Source of the DNA: Clostridia bacterium
GTDB taxonomy: Bacteria > Bacillota > Clostridia > Oscillospirales > Acutalibacteraceae
DNA length: 64,000 nt
Direction of reading: 5' to 3'
NCBI GenBank assembly: GCA_017428625.1
Contig: JAFRQM010000056.1
Span: 1-64,000, forward strand
A program made the translations under genes and the position numbers. Positions 1-6,977 of this stretch are shown piece by piece; position 1 is the first letter of the stretch; the number at the start of each line of letters is the position of its first letter. Under the pieces are notes generated by a model. The model was not told the origin of the DNA and did not search any database. It saw only the letters and a program-made list of their open reading frames with translations.

Positions 1-136
1 GGCATAATAGAAGGCCGCTTTAGCGGCGGCCTGAAAAACATGTGCGATTGGCGGACTTTTCATACATCTTGAGATGTAGCAGGTAAAAGGCCCTTATAGG
101 GCCTCATCAAACCACCAGTTCAACTGGTGGTTTTGA
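1..136. mobile_element. Right-end-like remnant of an IS200/IS605-type element
   Basis: Three hairpins follow one another: GGCCGC/GCGGCC around 13-30, AGGCCC-TTATA-GGGCCT at 88-104, and a near-perfect hairpin at 109-133 with 12-bp arms (AAACCACCAGTT) around one base. The same layout (a GGGC..GCCC hairpin, a short spacer, then a CCACC..GGTGG hairpin) is seen after the tnpA gene at the far end of this window (about 63,716-63,755). Such subterminal hairpins are typical of IS200/IS605 ends. No transposase is visible here; it would lie left of the window. The last hairpin could also serve as a terminator for the integrase gene, although that gene's stop is about 70 bases away. Confidence 0.45.
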
Positions 137-177
137 TTTTGCTGAAAGATTTTAGTTCTTATTTGGAATAATAAGCG

Positions 178-232
178 TTTTCTAACAGTTTTCTAACAGA
201 ATTCTAACAATTTTCTAACAGATTTCTAACAG
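178..232. repeat. Five 11-bp tandem repeats at the 3' end of the integrase gene
   Basis: Consecutive units at 178-188, 189-199, 200-210, 211-221 and 222-232 follow the consensus TTTTCTAACAG with an exact 11-bp period, about one helical turn. Units 1, 2 and 4 are identical; units 3 and 5 differ by one to three bases. They overlap the last codons of the integrase. Tandem sites one helical turn apart beside int fit arm-type binding sites for the recombinase N-terminal domain, by analogy with lambda and Tn916-type integrases. Related single copies (CTAACA or CTAACC cores) occur near the other end of the island, about 34,834-34,898. Confidence 0.6.
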
Positions 233-1505
233 AAAAATCCGAGGGTTGCGCCAAGAGGCTCTCGTCAAATGAGAACGACTGAGCGATCTTTTCCTTGCGC
301 TCTTGGTAGAGATGAGCATAGGTATTTGCCGTCGTCTGGATGTCGGCGTGGCCGAGCCACTCCTGAATGTCCTTGAGCTTGAAACCCTTTGATACCAACA
401 GGCTTGCGCAGCTGTGACGAAGATCGTGAAAACGGATTACGGGCATTCCGGCATTTTTCTGCAGCCGCTTGAAATGCCTTGTAACAAAATCCGGGTCATA
501 AATCTTGCCGTAATCCCACTTGAAAATGTAATCATTTTCCTGATAAAGCTCTCCGAATTTTTCTCTGTTTCCGGCTTCGGAATCCCTGATCGCGAGGAAC
601 AGCGACAGGAGGCCGTCGGTCAGAGGATAGACCCTGTGGCTGCTTGCTGTTTTTGTGGTATCCTGTTCGATTATTCTGCAAGTTTCCGATTTGACTACAG
701 TATGCTTTATGGTGATTGTCCTCGCGTCAAAATCTATGCTGTCCCACTTGAGACCGAGCACTTCACTTCTGCGAAGGCCGAGGAAAACGGTGACATAGAT
801 GAGCGGGAAAAGCTGATCGTCCTTGATTATTTCAAAGAACTTGCTTAACTGCTTTTCGCTGAGTATTGTCGGTTCACTCTTTGTCATCTTCGGCATCACA
901 ACAAGGCTGCAGGGATTTTCCTTCGCATAGCCGTGCCTGCACGCATACACAAGAGTCTGCCTCACGGCAATCATAAGATGCCGGACGGTTTTGGGCGAAA
1001 CGGGATCTCTTTCTCTGCCGAGGGTAAAGTAATCGACGAACTTCTGCAGACCCTCAAATGATGCCTCGTCAACGAAGAAATTGTTTTCCTCCTGACTGAA
1101 ATAAGGGATAACATAGTTTTCACACGTTCTTTTGTAGCCCTCAAATGTGACGGGACCGACACGCTTTTCGGCCTCTTCAAGCCACATGGGAACAACATCC
1201 GTGAACATAAGCCCTGCCCTGCGTTTTGCCTTCGGCTTGGGCGCGGCTTCGGGTTCGGTGGCTTTGGCCTGAACCTCAGGCGTCATGTCTTCACCGCATT
1301 GTTCAGTGTCCTCATCGGCGTCGTTTTGCTCATCGGGAAAAGCATACTTCTGAAGCTCCGCTCTGAGCATTTCCTCCGCCTTGCGTCTGTTGTTCTTTTC
1401 CGGCAAACCCGTCTTTATCCATTTCTGTTTGCGTTTGCCATTGTCATCGTACCAGCTGAGCACAATGTAGTATTTGTCATTCTTGACTGTTAAGCTTCCA
1501 TTCAT
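204..1505 (-). CDS. Tyrosine recombinase (integrase) of the island
   Basis: A 433-residue site-specific recombinase that would integrate and excise the island. The N-terminal ~50 residues look like an arm-type DNA-binding domain (SLTVKNDKYYIVLSWYD). A lysine/alanine-rich linker follows, then a SAM-like core-binding domain (about 100-200), then the catalytic domain. Visible catalytic residues are the Arg in GLRRSEVLGLKW, HDLRH (HxxR), the second His in LGHAD and the nucleophile Tyr in TANTYAHL. A strong RBS (AAAGGAG) precedes ATG 1505. It is followed on the same strand by the 11-bp repeats. The upstream neighbour, an excisionase-like gene, is on the same strand. The target is predicted to be tRNA-Pro(UGG), from the att remnant at 34,984. 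Confidence 0.93.
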   Translation of the reverse strand: MNGSLTVKNDKYYIVLSWYDDNGKRKQKWIKTGLPEKNNRRKAEEMLRAELQKYAFPDEQNDADEDTEQCGEDMTPEVQAKATEPEAAPKPKAKRRAGLMFTDVVPMWLEEAEKRVGPVTFEGYKRTCENYVIPYFSQEENNFFVDEASFEGLQKFVDYFTLGRERDPVSPKTVRHLMIAVRQTLVYACRHGYAKENPCSLVVMPKMTKSEPTILSEKQLSKFFEIIKDDQLFPLIYVTVFLGLRRSEVLGLKWDSIDFDARTITIKHTVVKSETCRIIEQDTTKTASSHRVYPLTDGLLSLFLAIRDSEAGNREKFGELYQENDYIFKWDYGKIYDPDFVTRHFKRLQKNAGMPVIRFHDLRHSCASLLVSKGFKLKDIQEWLGHADIQTTANTYAHLYQERKEKIAQSFSFDESLLAQPSDFSVRNLLENC

Positions 1506-1608
1506 AAACTTACTCCTTTCTGCAGGAAGCCAACAGGTTCAAGGTTCGTGAATCTATTATAGCTTCCTGCGTATTCAAAATCAAGATGTTTGGTGCATAT
1601 CCACGCGG

Positions 1609-1836
1609 TCATGACGCGCGGACAAGATAATCAATAAGAGCGGGCTTTGATATACGGTATTCGCCCGAAAGCTTGAGATGCTTGATTTCACCCTTTGAAA
1701 GCATACGGTAAGCGGTCTTTCTGCTTATGCCGAGTATGCCGCAAAATGTTTCAATATCGAGAAAGTCGGGATATTCCGTAAGCAATTCGCTGTAAACTTC
1801 CCTATCGTTTGCTTTGTCATTTTTTCTCAATTTCAA
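1609..1836 (-). CDS. Excisionase-like helix-turn-helix protein
   Basis: A 75-residue protein with a MerR/Xis-type HTH (DIETFCGILGISRKTAYRML), followed by a wing and a C-terminal segment ending YRISKPALIDYLVRAS. This layout is typical of excisionase-family DNA-binding proteins of integrative elements. The start ATG overlaps the relaxase stop by four bases (ATGA), so the two are translationally coupled, and the integrase lies downstream on the same strand. Expected role: bend DNA at the att site and bias the integrase toward excision. A general DNA-binding regulator of the same fold is the alternative. Confidence 0.75.
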   Translation of the reverse strand: MKLRKNDKANDREVYSELLTEYPDFLDIETFCGILGISRKTAYRMLSKGEIKHLKLSGEYRISKPALIDYLVRAS

Positions 1837-3395
1837 TTCCTTTCCGGGACATATTGTTTGTCCCTTTTTGTATTTTCAGTTTTTTCCGTCCCGCTCTGCC
1901 TGACTTTCTCTTTATTTGCGTCAAGCTTTCCAAGTACGGATTCCTTTTTCTTCTCCGGTTGAGCAGTGTCGGACTGAATATCCATATCGTCAAGAACGGT
2001 TGAAACAACTCTGCTGATGCGATACAGCTCTTTGTATTTATCGCTGTTCTTTTCGGGAATGTCATCGCCGAAAGTTTTGTATTCAGCCTTGAGCCGGTCA
2101 TATTTTGCTGTAAAAGGCTCAATATTTGTCAGCGAATCGTAACCGCGGCTCTTAAGATATTTTTCGGCTTTACGGTATCTGTCAATCTGTTCCTTGTGGG
2201 TTTTGTAGTAACCGTCTTTGAAGAATGATTTCAGATATTTGCCGTATGTTTCCTCGGTATCATAAATATCCCTGAGTTTTACAATAATCTGTTTTGTTTC
2301 TTTCATCTCTTTGCGGATCTTTTCCTTCTTGTCTGCGGAATCTATTATCCGTCTGAGATCTTTGACGGTTCTCAGATTGTTATTGCTCAGAAAAACTATC
2401 GCCGCGGATACTTCCTTGAGATCTTTTATAGTGCAGTTTCTTTTTGCGTAAAAGCCCCAGTCGCTTCTCCCGCTCTTGCGGATTTCAAGATAGTCGAGAA
2501 GTATTTCCGTAAGCGTGGGTTCTTTGACTGAATTTGTTCTGAGCCTGCGAAGCTTATCGGCAATTTCCGAAATGACCGATTTAATCTTTCCGATTAATTC
2601 AAGCAGAGTCATTTTTTCTTTGTTGTGTTCTTCAATGGCTCTGTTGAAATTACCGAGTTCGGTTTTTTCACCGTTTTTCTCAAGATTGGATGCGTAAGGT
2701 CCGAGATGAACCGACGGAATTTTGTCAATCTCCTGTCTCTCGTATGAGCGCAAATCGATACGAACATCTATATTATTTTTTTCATAATACTTATTCTGTA
2801 TCTTCGCCCATTCGCTGCGCCAGAGTTCACAGTTTTCTCTTTTGTTCCAGTCGGTTAGATCAACACGGTGGCTTTTGAATTCGCCGGAAGGCAGTTTTAT
2901 TTTTTCTCCGTTTTCATCGAGATCATATTCTTTTCTGCACTTCGGCATCCACTCTCCGTTTTCATCCAGCGACCTTAGAGTGAGAAGAATATGCGCGTGA
3001 GGATTGCCGTCACCTTTATCGTGAATTGAAAAATCACAGCACATTCCCTTTTTCACAAACTGCTCGGAGCAGAATTCTCTCACAAGTTCCGGCAGCTGCT
3101 CTTTCGGTATTTCATTCGGCAGAGCGGCAACAATATTTCTCGCAAGCTGGGAATTGTAACTTGTTTCAACAGACTCGGCTGAGTTCCATAATGTTTCTCT
3201 GTCAAAAAACTTTTCGGGAGCATTCGGCGGCAGAAGTATCTCGGAATACATAACCTCGGGTATCTTATCTGTATAATCTTTAAACCGCTGTTCATATTTG
3301 CTGAAAAGCTTTTCACCTGCGGCGTAAGCGGCGCCTGCAAGGGCGGAAGAACTCATGCGGTTTCTGATTGTAATTTTAAAATGCGGACACGCTAT
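1833..3395 (-). CDS. MobA/MobL-family relaxase with a non-standard start region
   Basis: A MobQ-type relaxase, which would nick oriT and mobilise the island. The first ATG in frame is at 3356 (507 residues), but it has no RBS and would cut off the family's N-terminus. Reading upstream in the same frame gives ..IACPHFKITIRNR before MSSSALAGAAYAAGEKL, which is the usual MobA/MobL opening. The codon that should be the start, at 3393-3395, is ATA, about ten bases after AAGGAGAT (3405-3412). The histidine metal site is GNPHAHILL. After about residue 230 the protein is charged and coiled, as is usual for the tail. Either ATA is used as a rare start, or a G-to-A change has crippled the gene. Confidence 0.85.
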   Translation of the reverse strand: MACPHFKITIRNRMSSSALAGAAYAAGEKLFSKYEQRFKDYTDKIPEVMYSEILLPPNAPEKFFDRETLWNSAESVETSYNSQLARNIVAALPNEIPKEQLPELVREFCSEQFVKKGMCCDFSIHDKGDGNPHAHILLTLRSLDENGEWMPKCRKEYDLDENGEKIKLPSGEFKSHRVDLTDWNKRENCELWRSEWAKIQNKYYEKNNIDVRIDLRSYERQEIDKIPSVHLGPYASNLEKNGEKTELGNFNRAIEEHNKEKMTLLELIGKIKSVISEIADKLRRLRTNSVKEPTLTEILLDYLEIRKSGRSDWGFYAKRNCTIKDLKEVSAAIVFLSNNNLRTVKDLRRIIDSADKKEKIRKEMKETKQIIVKLRDIYDTEETYGKYLKSFFKDGYYKTHKEQIDRYRKAEKYLKSRGYDSLTNIEPFTAKYDRLKAEYKTFGDDIPEKNSDKYKELYRISRVVSTVLDDMDIQSDTAQPEKKKESVLGKLDANKEKVRQSGTEKTENTKRDKQYVPERN

Positions 3396-3412
3396 ATATG
3401 AATCATCTCCTT

Positions 3413-3550
3413 GTAATTAATTGGGGTAGCAACACCTGTTGCGAAGGGGCGTCAGCCCTTTGTCTGCAAGTGAGCGGAGCCGAACGTCCCCTTCAGGGCG
3501 CAATGGCACCTTCGGTGTATAATTGCGCATAGCAACAGGTTGCTATGGGT
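3413..3550. other. Stem-loop cluster, candidate oriT
   Basis: The segment between the divergent relaxase and HigA-like genes is packed with inverted repeats: AAGGGGCGT (about 3440) with ACGTCCCCTT (about 3484); GCGCAAT/ATTGCGC enclosing CACCTTCGGTG (3498-3528); and ATAGCAAC-AG-GTTGCTAT (3529-3546). A related TAGCAACACCTGTTGC lies at about 3427. Its place immediately upstream of a MobQ relaxase gene is where an origin of transfer is usually found. No nic sequence was recognised, so this is inference from position and structure. Confidence 0.4.
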
Positions 3551-3583
3551 TAAGGTTCGTTGTTTTAAACTATTTTTTTGCAC

Positions 3584-3612
3584 TTGACATATACACGCGT
3601 GACGTGTACAAT
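3584..3612 (+). promoter_or_regulatory. Consensus sigma-A promoter with internal inverted repeat
   Basis: TTGACA (3584-3589) and TACAAT (3607-3612) are separated by 17 bases. The spacer holds TACACG-CGTGA-CGTGTA, an inverted repeat suited to a dimeric HTH repressor. The HigA-like gene starts about 40 bases downstream, so autoregulation is likely. Confidence 0.75.
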
Positions 3613-3652
3613 TTGTTTGATGAAAACGATTTACTTAAGAGAGGACAATCCG

Positions 3653-3949
3653 ATGAAAAGCGCAATTGAAATTCCTACTGTAGGAGATATTCTTTTCGAA
3701 GAGTTTATGAATCCCCTCGGTATCTCCGCATACAGACTCGCAAAAGAAATCGGAGTTCCCACATCGAGAATACAGGATATTCTTCACGGAAGAAGAAAGA
3801 TTACCGCCGAGACTTCGCTTCGCCTGGCAAAATATTTCGGAGTCTCCGAAAAGTATTTCCTCAATATTCAGAATGATATTGACATCAGAAATCTCAAAAC
3901 TCAGATTTCCGAATCACTTAACGCAATCCATTCGGTTGCAACAGCGTGA
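3653..3949 (+). CDS. HigA-family XRE antitoxin/regulator without visible toxin
   Basis: A 98-residue protein beginning MKSAIEIPTVGDILFEEF, with the HigA-type XRE helix-turn-helix (ISAYRLAKEIGVPTSRIQDILHGRR) and the typical end of the domain (RLAKYFGVSEKYFLN). The start at 3653 is chosen because AGAGAGGA lies about eight bases upstream; the open frame continues to 3578 but runs through the promoter. HigA antitoxins normally follow a RelE-like higB toxin, but no such ORF is present on either side. The protein may be an orphan antitoxin or, more likely here, a repressor controlling the mobilisation region. Confidence 0.85.
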   Translation: MKSAIEIPTVGDILFEEFMNPLGISAYRLAKEIGVPTSRIQDILHGRRKITAETSLRLAKYFGVSEKYFLNIQNDIDIRNLKTQISESLNAIHSVATA

Positions 3950-3956
3950 ACATCCC

Positions 3957-3985
3957 GGCTCCCGTTCATCGGGAGTCGATTTTTA
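3957..3985 (+). terminator. Rho-independent terminator after the HigA-like gene
   Basis: GGCTCCCG (3957-3964) and CGGGAGTC (3970-3977) form a stem with a five-base loop, followed by GATTTTTATT. It lies just after the 3949 stop and before the convergent DUF3847 gene. Confidence 0.75.
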
Positions 3986-4282
3986 TTCTTTCTCTTTGTT
4001 CAGCATAGAAAACTTCTGCATTAAGCCGATAACTTTCGGCTGAGTCAAAGCAACTCCCAGAATATAATCAAGATCATTATCACTGAGATATTCCGGTTCA
4101 ATGAGATATTTCTCCGCGATAAGTCCGAGAGAAAATATAAATTTATTCCTGCCTTTTTTAGTAAGCAGTTCCTCTTTCGCTTCCAGGGCTCTGACTTTAT
4201 CCTGATACATTCTCAGCTTTTTCGCATTGGCTTCCTGCTCGGAAGAAAGCTCATTAATCTGACTCGTTGCGTCTCTGGACAT
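3983..4282 (-). CDS. DUF3847-like protein
   Basis: A 99-residue protein. The N-terminal 40 residues are a predicted coiled coil (ELSSEQEANAKKLRMYQDKVRALEAKEELL), followed by a compact region (KFIFSLGLIAEKYLIEP). The pattern and the relaxase-adjacent position match the DUF3847 family, small proteins that accompany Mob relaxases in Firmicutes elements; their function is unknown. The RBS GGAGGAATAAACC precedes ATG 4282. It overlaps the end of the DUF4315-like gene by 29 bases, so the two are co-transcribed. Confidence 0.7.
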   Translation of the reverse strand: MSRDATSQINELSSEQEANAKKLRMYQDKVRALEAKEELLTKKGRNKFIFSLGLIAEKYLIEPEYLSDNDLDYILGVALTQPKVIGLMQKFSMLNKEKE

Positions 4283-4517
4283 GGTTTATTCCTCCGTTTT
4301 CGGAAACAGTGCGCTTTGCGAAAGCTCTCTTAAGGTCGTCAATGCTCTTGCCGTTCTCGCGCATAAAGGCGAGAATCTCTTCATCCTTCGTGGCGGATTT
4401 CTCCGCTTCAAGCTCGGCGTTGCGTTTCTGCAGTTCGGATATTTTAGCTTTGCTATCGGAAATTCTCTGATTGTTTTTCAGAATGCTTTCCTCAATTTTC
4501 TGTATTTTGGGATTCAA
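4254..4517 (-). CDS. DUF4315-like coiled-coil protein
   Basis: An 87-residue protein starting NPKIQKIEESILKNNQ, with a long coiled coil to about residue 50 and a short helical end (FMRENGKSIDDLKRAFAKR). This resembles DUF4315 proteins found beside relaxases in Clostridia mobile elements. The start codon is TTG at 4517, with GGAGG eight to nine bases upstream. It lies between the RepA-like ATPase and the DUF3847-like gene in one leftward operon. A role in the relaxosome is possible but unproven. Confidence 0.65.
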   Translation of the reverse strand: MNPKIQKIEESILKNNQRISDSKAKISELQKRNAELEAEKSATKDEEILAFMRENGKSIDDLKRAFAKRTVSENGGINHVQRRNESD

Positions 4518-4596
4518 AATTATTCCTCCATTTTGTCTTTTTTTCTTTGTTTATGACAGTTGTGACGGTTATGACAGTTGTTTTGGGACTGCTATT

Positions 4597-5796
4597 TTAA
4601 CCGTCATTACTGTCATTACTGTCATTTTCGTGCGAAATTCGGGTAAGATGAATCCATCTGCTGTCGCTCGTTCTGCCCGTTTCGTAATCAATTCCGAACT
4701 TATTTTTCAGCTCGGATGAATTGACGTTAAGCAGTTTTGTGATAATATTCGGTGCAACCTCCGCTTCGGATTCTTCTACAAGTTCCGCGGGACTTCCGCG
4801 CCATTCGGTTTTTTCACCGGCAAGCATACCGACAACTTTCATCAGTTCGGGATGAATCTTTATTTCAAAGGTTTCAATCTGCTGTTCGAGTTTTTCCCAG
4901 CAGAGCGTTCCGGAATTTCTTTCCAGTCTGAATTTCTGGTCGGGCATATCCCTGCCGACAACAGAAAGTTCCGCTGTGATATCTGTGCGGTTTTCTTTAT
5001 GAAGCACCATCGCTCCGTCTGCGCTGCCGAGAATTCCCGTTGTGCCTGAAATTGTTTCATAAATATCCGCCGCTTTCTGCTTGCGGGTATGATGAACAAC
5101 AAGAATACAGATTCCTTTTGTGTCGGCGAAATGTTTGAGAGCGCTGACGGCTTCATAGTCGCTTGCGTAGCTGTATCCCTCGCCCGTGTTTTCCCTGACC
5201 TTCTGCAAAGTGTCGATAATGATAAGATTGGTATCGGGATGTCCGCCGATGAAATGCTCCATCTGTTCTTCAAGCCCGTTGCCGATGGTTCGGGAAGTGA
5301 TGCAGAAACTGAGTCTGTCGGTTCCTTCGACTCCGAACATTGTGCTCATTCTTTTCTGAAGCCTTTCGAAATCATCTTCAAGAGCAAAGTAGAGCACGTC
5401 GCCTTGAGTTACCTTCAGATCCCATAACGGAATTCCCATACTCACGTGATACGCAATCTGCGCAGCGAGAAAACTTTTGCCGACTTTCGGAGCGCCCTCG
5501 AGAATGTATACGCCCGGATAAAGCAGGCCTTCGATTACCGCAGGCTTTTTCCTAAACGAAAGACGGTAGAGATCATTAAGAGTGAGATCGGTTACATTTC
5601 CTTTGTTCGGATGAATGCCGTTCATCCTTTTATCATTCTCCGCTACTCTCAGTTTCACCCCGGCAAAAGGGTTGCAATCATCGTTATCCTGTGATATATT
5701 GTTTTTGTCAGTGACGAGTGACTGTTCCGTGCCTGCGCCAACAGGCATAAGAGGAACGGTCATTTTTTTTGCTGCTGAATCATTTATTATTATCAT
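4597..5796 (-). CDS. RepA-like RecA-fold ATPase/helicase of the island
   Basis: A 399-residue AAA_25/RepA-type ATPase. Walker A is GAPKVGKSF (about residues 99-107); Walker B is NLIIIDTL (about 188-195). VVHHTRK matches the motif-3 region of hexameric RepA helicases. The C-terminal ~70 residues (ELVEESEAEVAPNIITKLLN) look like a winged-helix DNA-binding region. Such proteins support replication of the excised circle in mobilisable islands. The start is uncertain: ATG 5796 directly abuts AAGGAG with no spacer, and the next in-frame codons are three ATA codons; ATG 5763 lacks an RBS. It may be the first gene of the leftward mobilisation operon. Confidence 0.85.
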   Translation of the reverse strand: MIIINDSAAKKMTVPLMPVGAGTEQSLVTDKNNISQDNDDCNPFAGVKLRVAENDKRMNGIHPNKGNVTDLTLNDLYRLSFRKKPAVIEGLLYPGVYILEGAPKVGKSFLAAQIAYHVSMGIPLWDLKVTQGDVLYFALEDDFERLQKRMSTMFGVEGTDRLSFCITSRTIGNGLEEQMEHFIGGHPDTNLIIIDTLQKVRENTGEGYSYASDYEAVSALKHFADTKGICILVVHHTRKQKAADIYETISGTTGILGSADGAMVLHKENRTDITAELSVVGRDMPDQKFRLERNSGTLCWEKLEQQIETFEIKIHPELMKVVGMLAGEKTEWRGSPAELVEESEAEVAPNIITKLLNVNSSELKNKFGIDYETGRTSDSRWIHLTRISHENDSNDSNDG

Positions 5797-6652
5797 CTCC
5801 TTTTTGTTTCGCCGTTTGGGCGATTTTTTGTTTACAGCAAACAGGTTTTACTAAGGGTATTTCCCCAGGTAACACTGCCATACGATTTTCATACATTCAC
5901 ATCCTTTCGGTTTTATTATTCGATAAAACGGGATATTGTCCCGTTCTGACCCTATTCGTTCTGAAATGTCCCTTCATTAATACAGACATTTACATGCCGT
6001 TTTGACCCCTTCTGATCTTGATTGTTTACAAATCATTCACAAACACCGTTGCATTTCCGAAAAAAAGAAAAAACGCCCCCAACAGAAGCAGATTTCAACC
6101 CGTAGGTTGTCTGCTTCTGCCGAGGGCGTTTCCACGTATGTCTGGTACTGACCTTGTCGGCGACAATGCAATTCGTATTATGGATTTACCTGCCGGTCAT
6201 ATGTTAAACAATGCCGGTTACCATCCCGTTTAAAGCACCATCATTCTATATTTAATTATTGAGCGTTATCCGGTCTTTTCTGTGTTTTTGACATTTGACC
6301 TTTTTCATGCGTAATGAAGAGATCTCTCGTGAACTTGCTTATATCTTACACAAAACAAATGTTCGTGTCAATAGGTTTTTAAAAAATTTTTTTCGTTGCT
6401 TATTTGTGACTGTTGGCTTCAAAACCCCTTTATTTTCAGCGGTTTTTAGCGGCTTTGGTTTGTTCCAAATTGTAGAACAAAGCAAAAATTGCCGCTTAGC
6501 AAGTGACCCGATTTGATAAGAAAAGATAGTACTTAAGATAATCAGGCTGCATTGCAAGGTTGCGTATTATATCCTGCTTGTTTTCATTAAAATATTCCTC
6601 TCGAGGACTCTTTTTAGTGTTTACATCGTTTTCTCTACTATTGTCATCTTTC
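5797..6652. other. Gene-poor intergenic stretch
   Basis: About 850 bases with no convincing gene. It holds a small hairpin ACGGGA/TCCCGT near 5927-5943, the long hairpin listed separately (6071-6131), and a 31-codon open frame at 6138-6233 (MSGTDLVGDNAIRIMD...) that has no RBS and no recognised relatives. The part from 6240 on is AT-rich and has nothing recognisable. It may include replication-origin or leading-region functions, but no evidence shows this. Confidence 0.5.
6071..6131. other. Long three-part hairpin
   Basis: Nested arms: AAACGCCC (6071-6078) with GGGCGTTT (6124-6131); CAGAAGCAGA (6083-6092) with TCTGCTTCTG (6110-6119); CAACC (6096-6100) with GGTTG (6105-6109), around the tetraloop CGTA. 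This makes about 23 paired positions with two small internal loops. It lacks a clean U-tract, so a terminator is only one possibility; a structured RNA or a single-strand origin are others. Confidence 0.6.
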
Positions 6653-6927
6653 TACTATATGGATGTATCTGTGAATTAGTATCTTGTTATTTATTTTGCC
6701 CACCAAAGTTTATTGAGGCCTCATTTGACTATAAGTTTAGCCGATAATTAAAAAGCAGCAAGAAAAAACAAAAAATATCAATATATTTCAAAAAAATCAA
6801 AATAACGCCCATAAATAGTTGCCCACGAGAAACAAAATATGCCCATCTTTTCAAAATCGCCCACACGGGAACAAAAAGGGGTTTTGTCAGCAAAAAATTA
6901 TCAACCGCCATGCTTTTGGCGGTTGAT
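6653..6927. repeat. Long direct repeat, left copy, flanking the cargo cassette
   Basis: This 275-bp segment recurs at 31,149-31,425 in the same orientation, with about ten substitutions and six single-base indels by eye. It contains five GCCCAC/GCCCAT motifs (about 6698, 6807, 6821, 6841, 6859) and ends in the hairpin ATCAACCGCC/GGCGGTTGAT. The open frames across it are not conserved between the copies because of the indels, so it is probably non-coding. The cassette between the copies holds all the TIR, RyR and envelope genes. Confidence 0.9.
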
Positions 6928-6929
6928 AA

Positions 6930-6958
6930 TTGACTACATATATTGTTTAATGTATAAT
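6930..6958 (+). promoter_or_regulatory. Promoter of the TIR/RyR operon
   Basis: TTGACT (6930-6935) and TATAAT (6953-6958) with a 17-base spacer, placed just after the terminal hairpin of the repeat and about 20 bases before the start codon at 6978. The 5' untranslated region would be very short. Confidence 0.75.
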
Positions 6959-6977
6959 CAACATGAGGTGGTTTAGA

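Noticed and set aside
6963..6977. Upstream ATG at 6,963 as the start of the large RyR protein.
   Set aside because: The codons ATG AGG TGG contain the RBS of the ATG at 6,978, and the position is about five bases from the -10 box.
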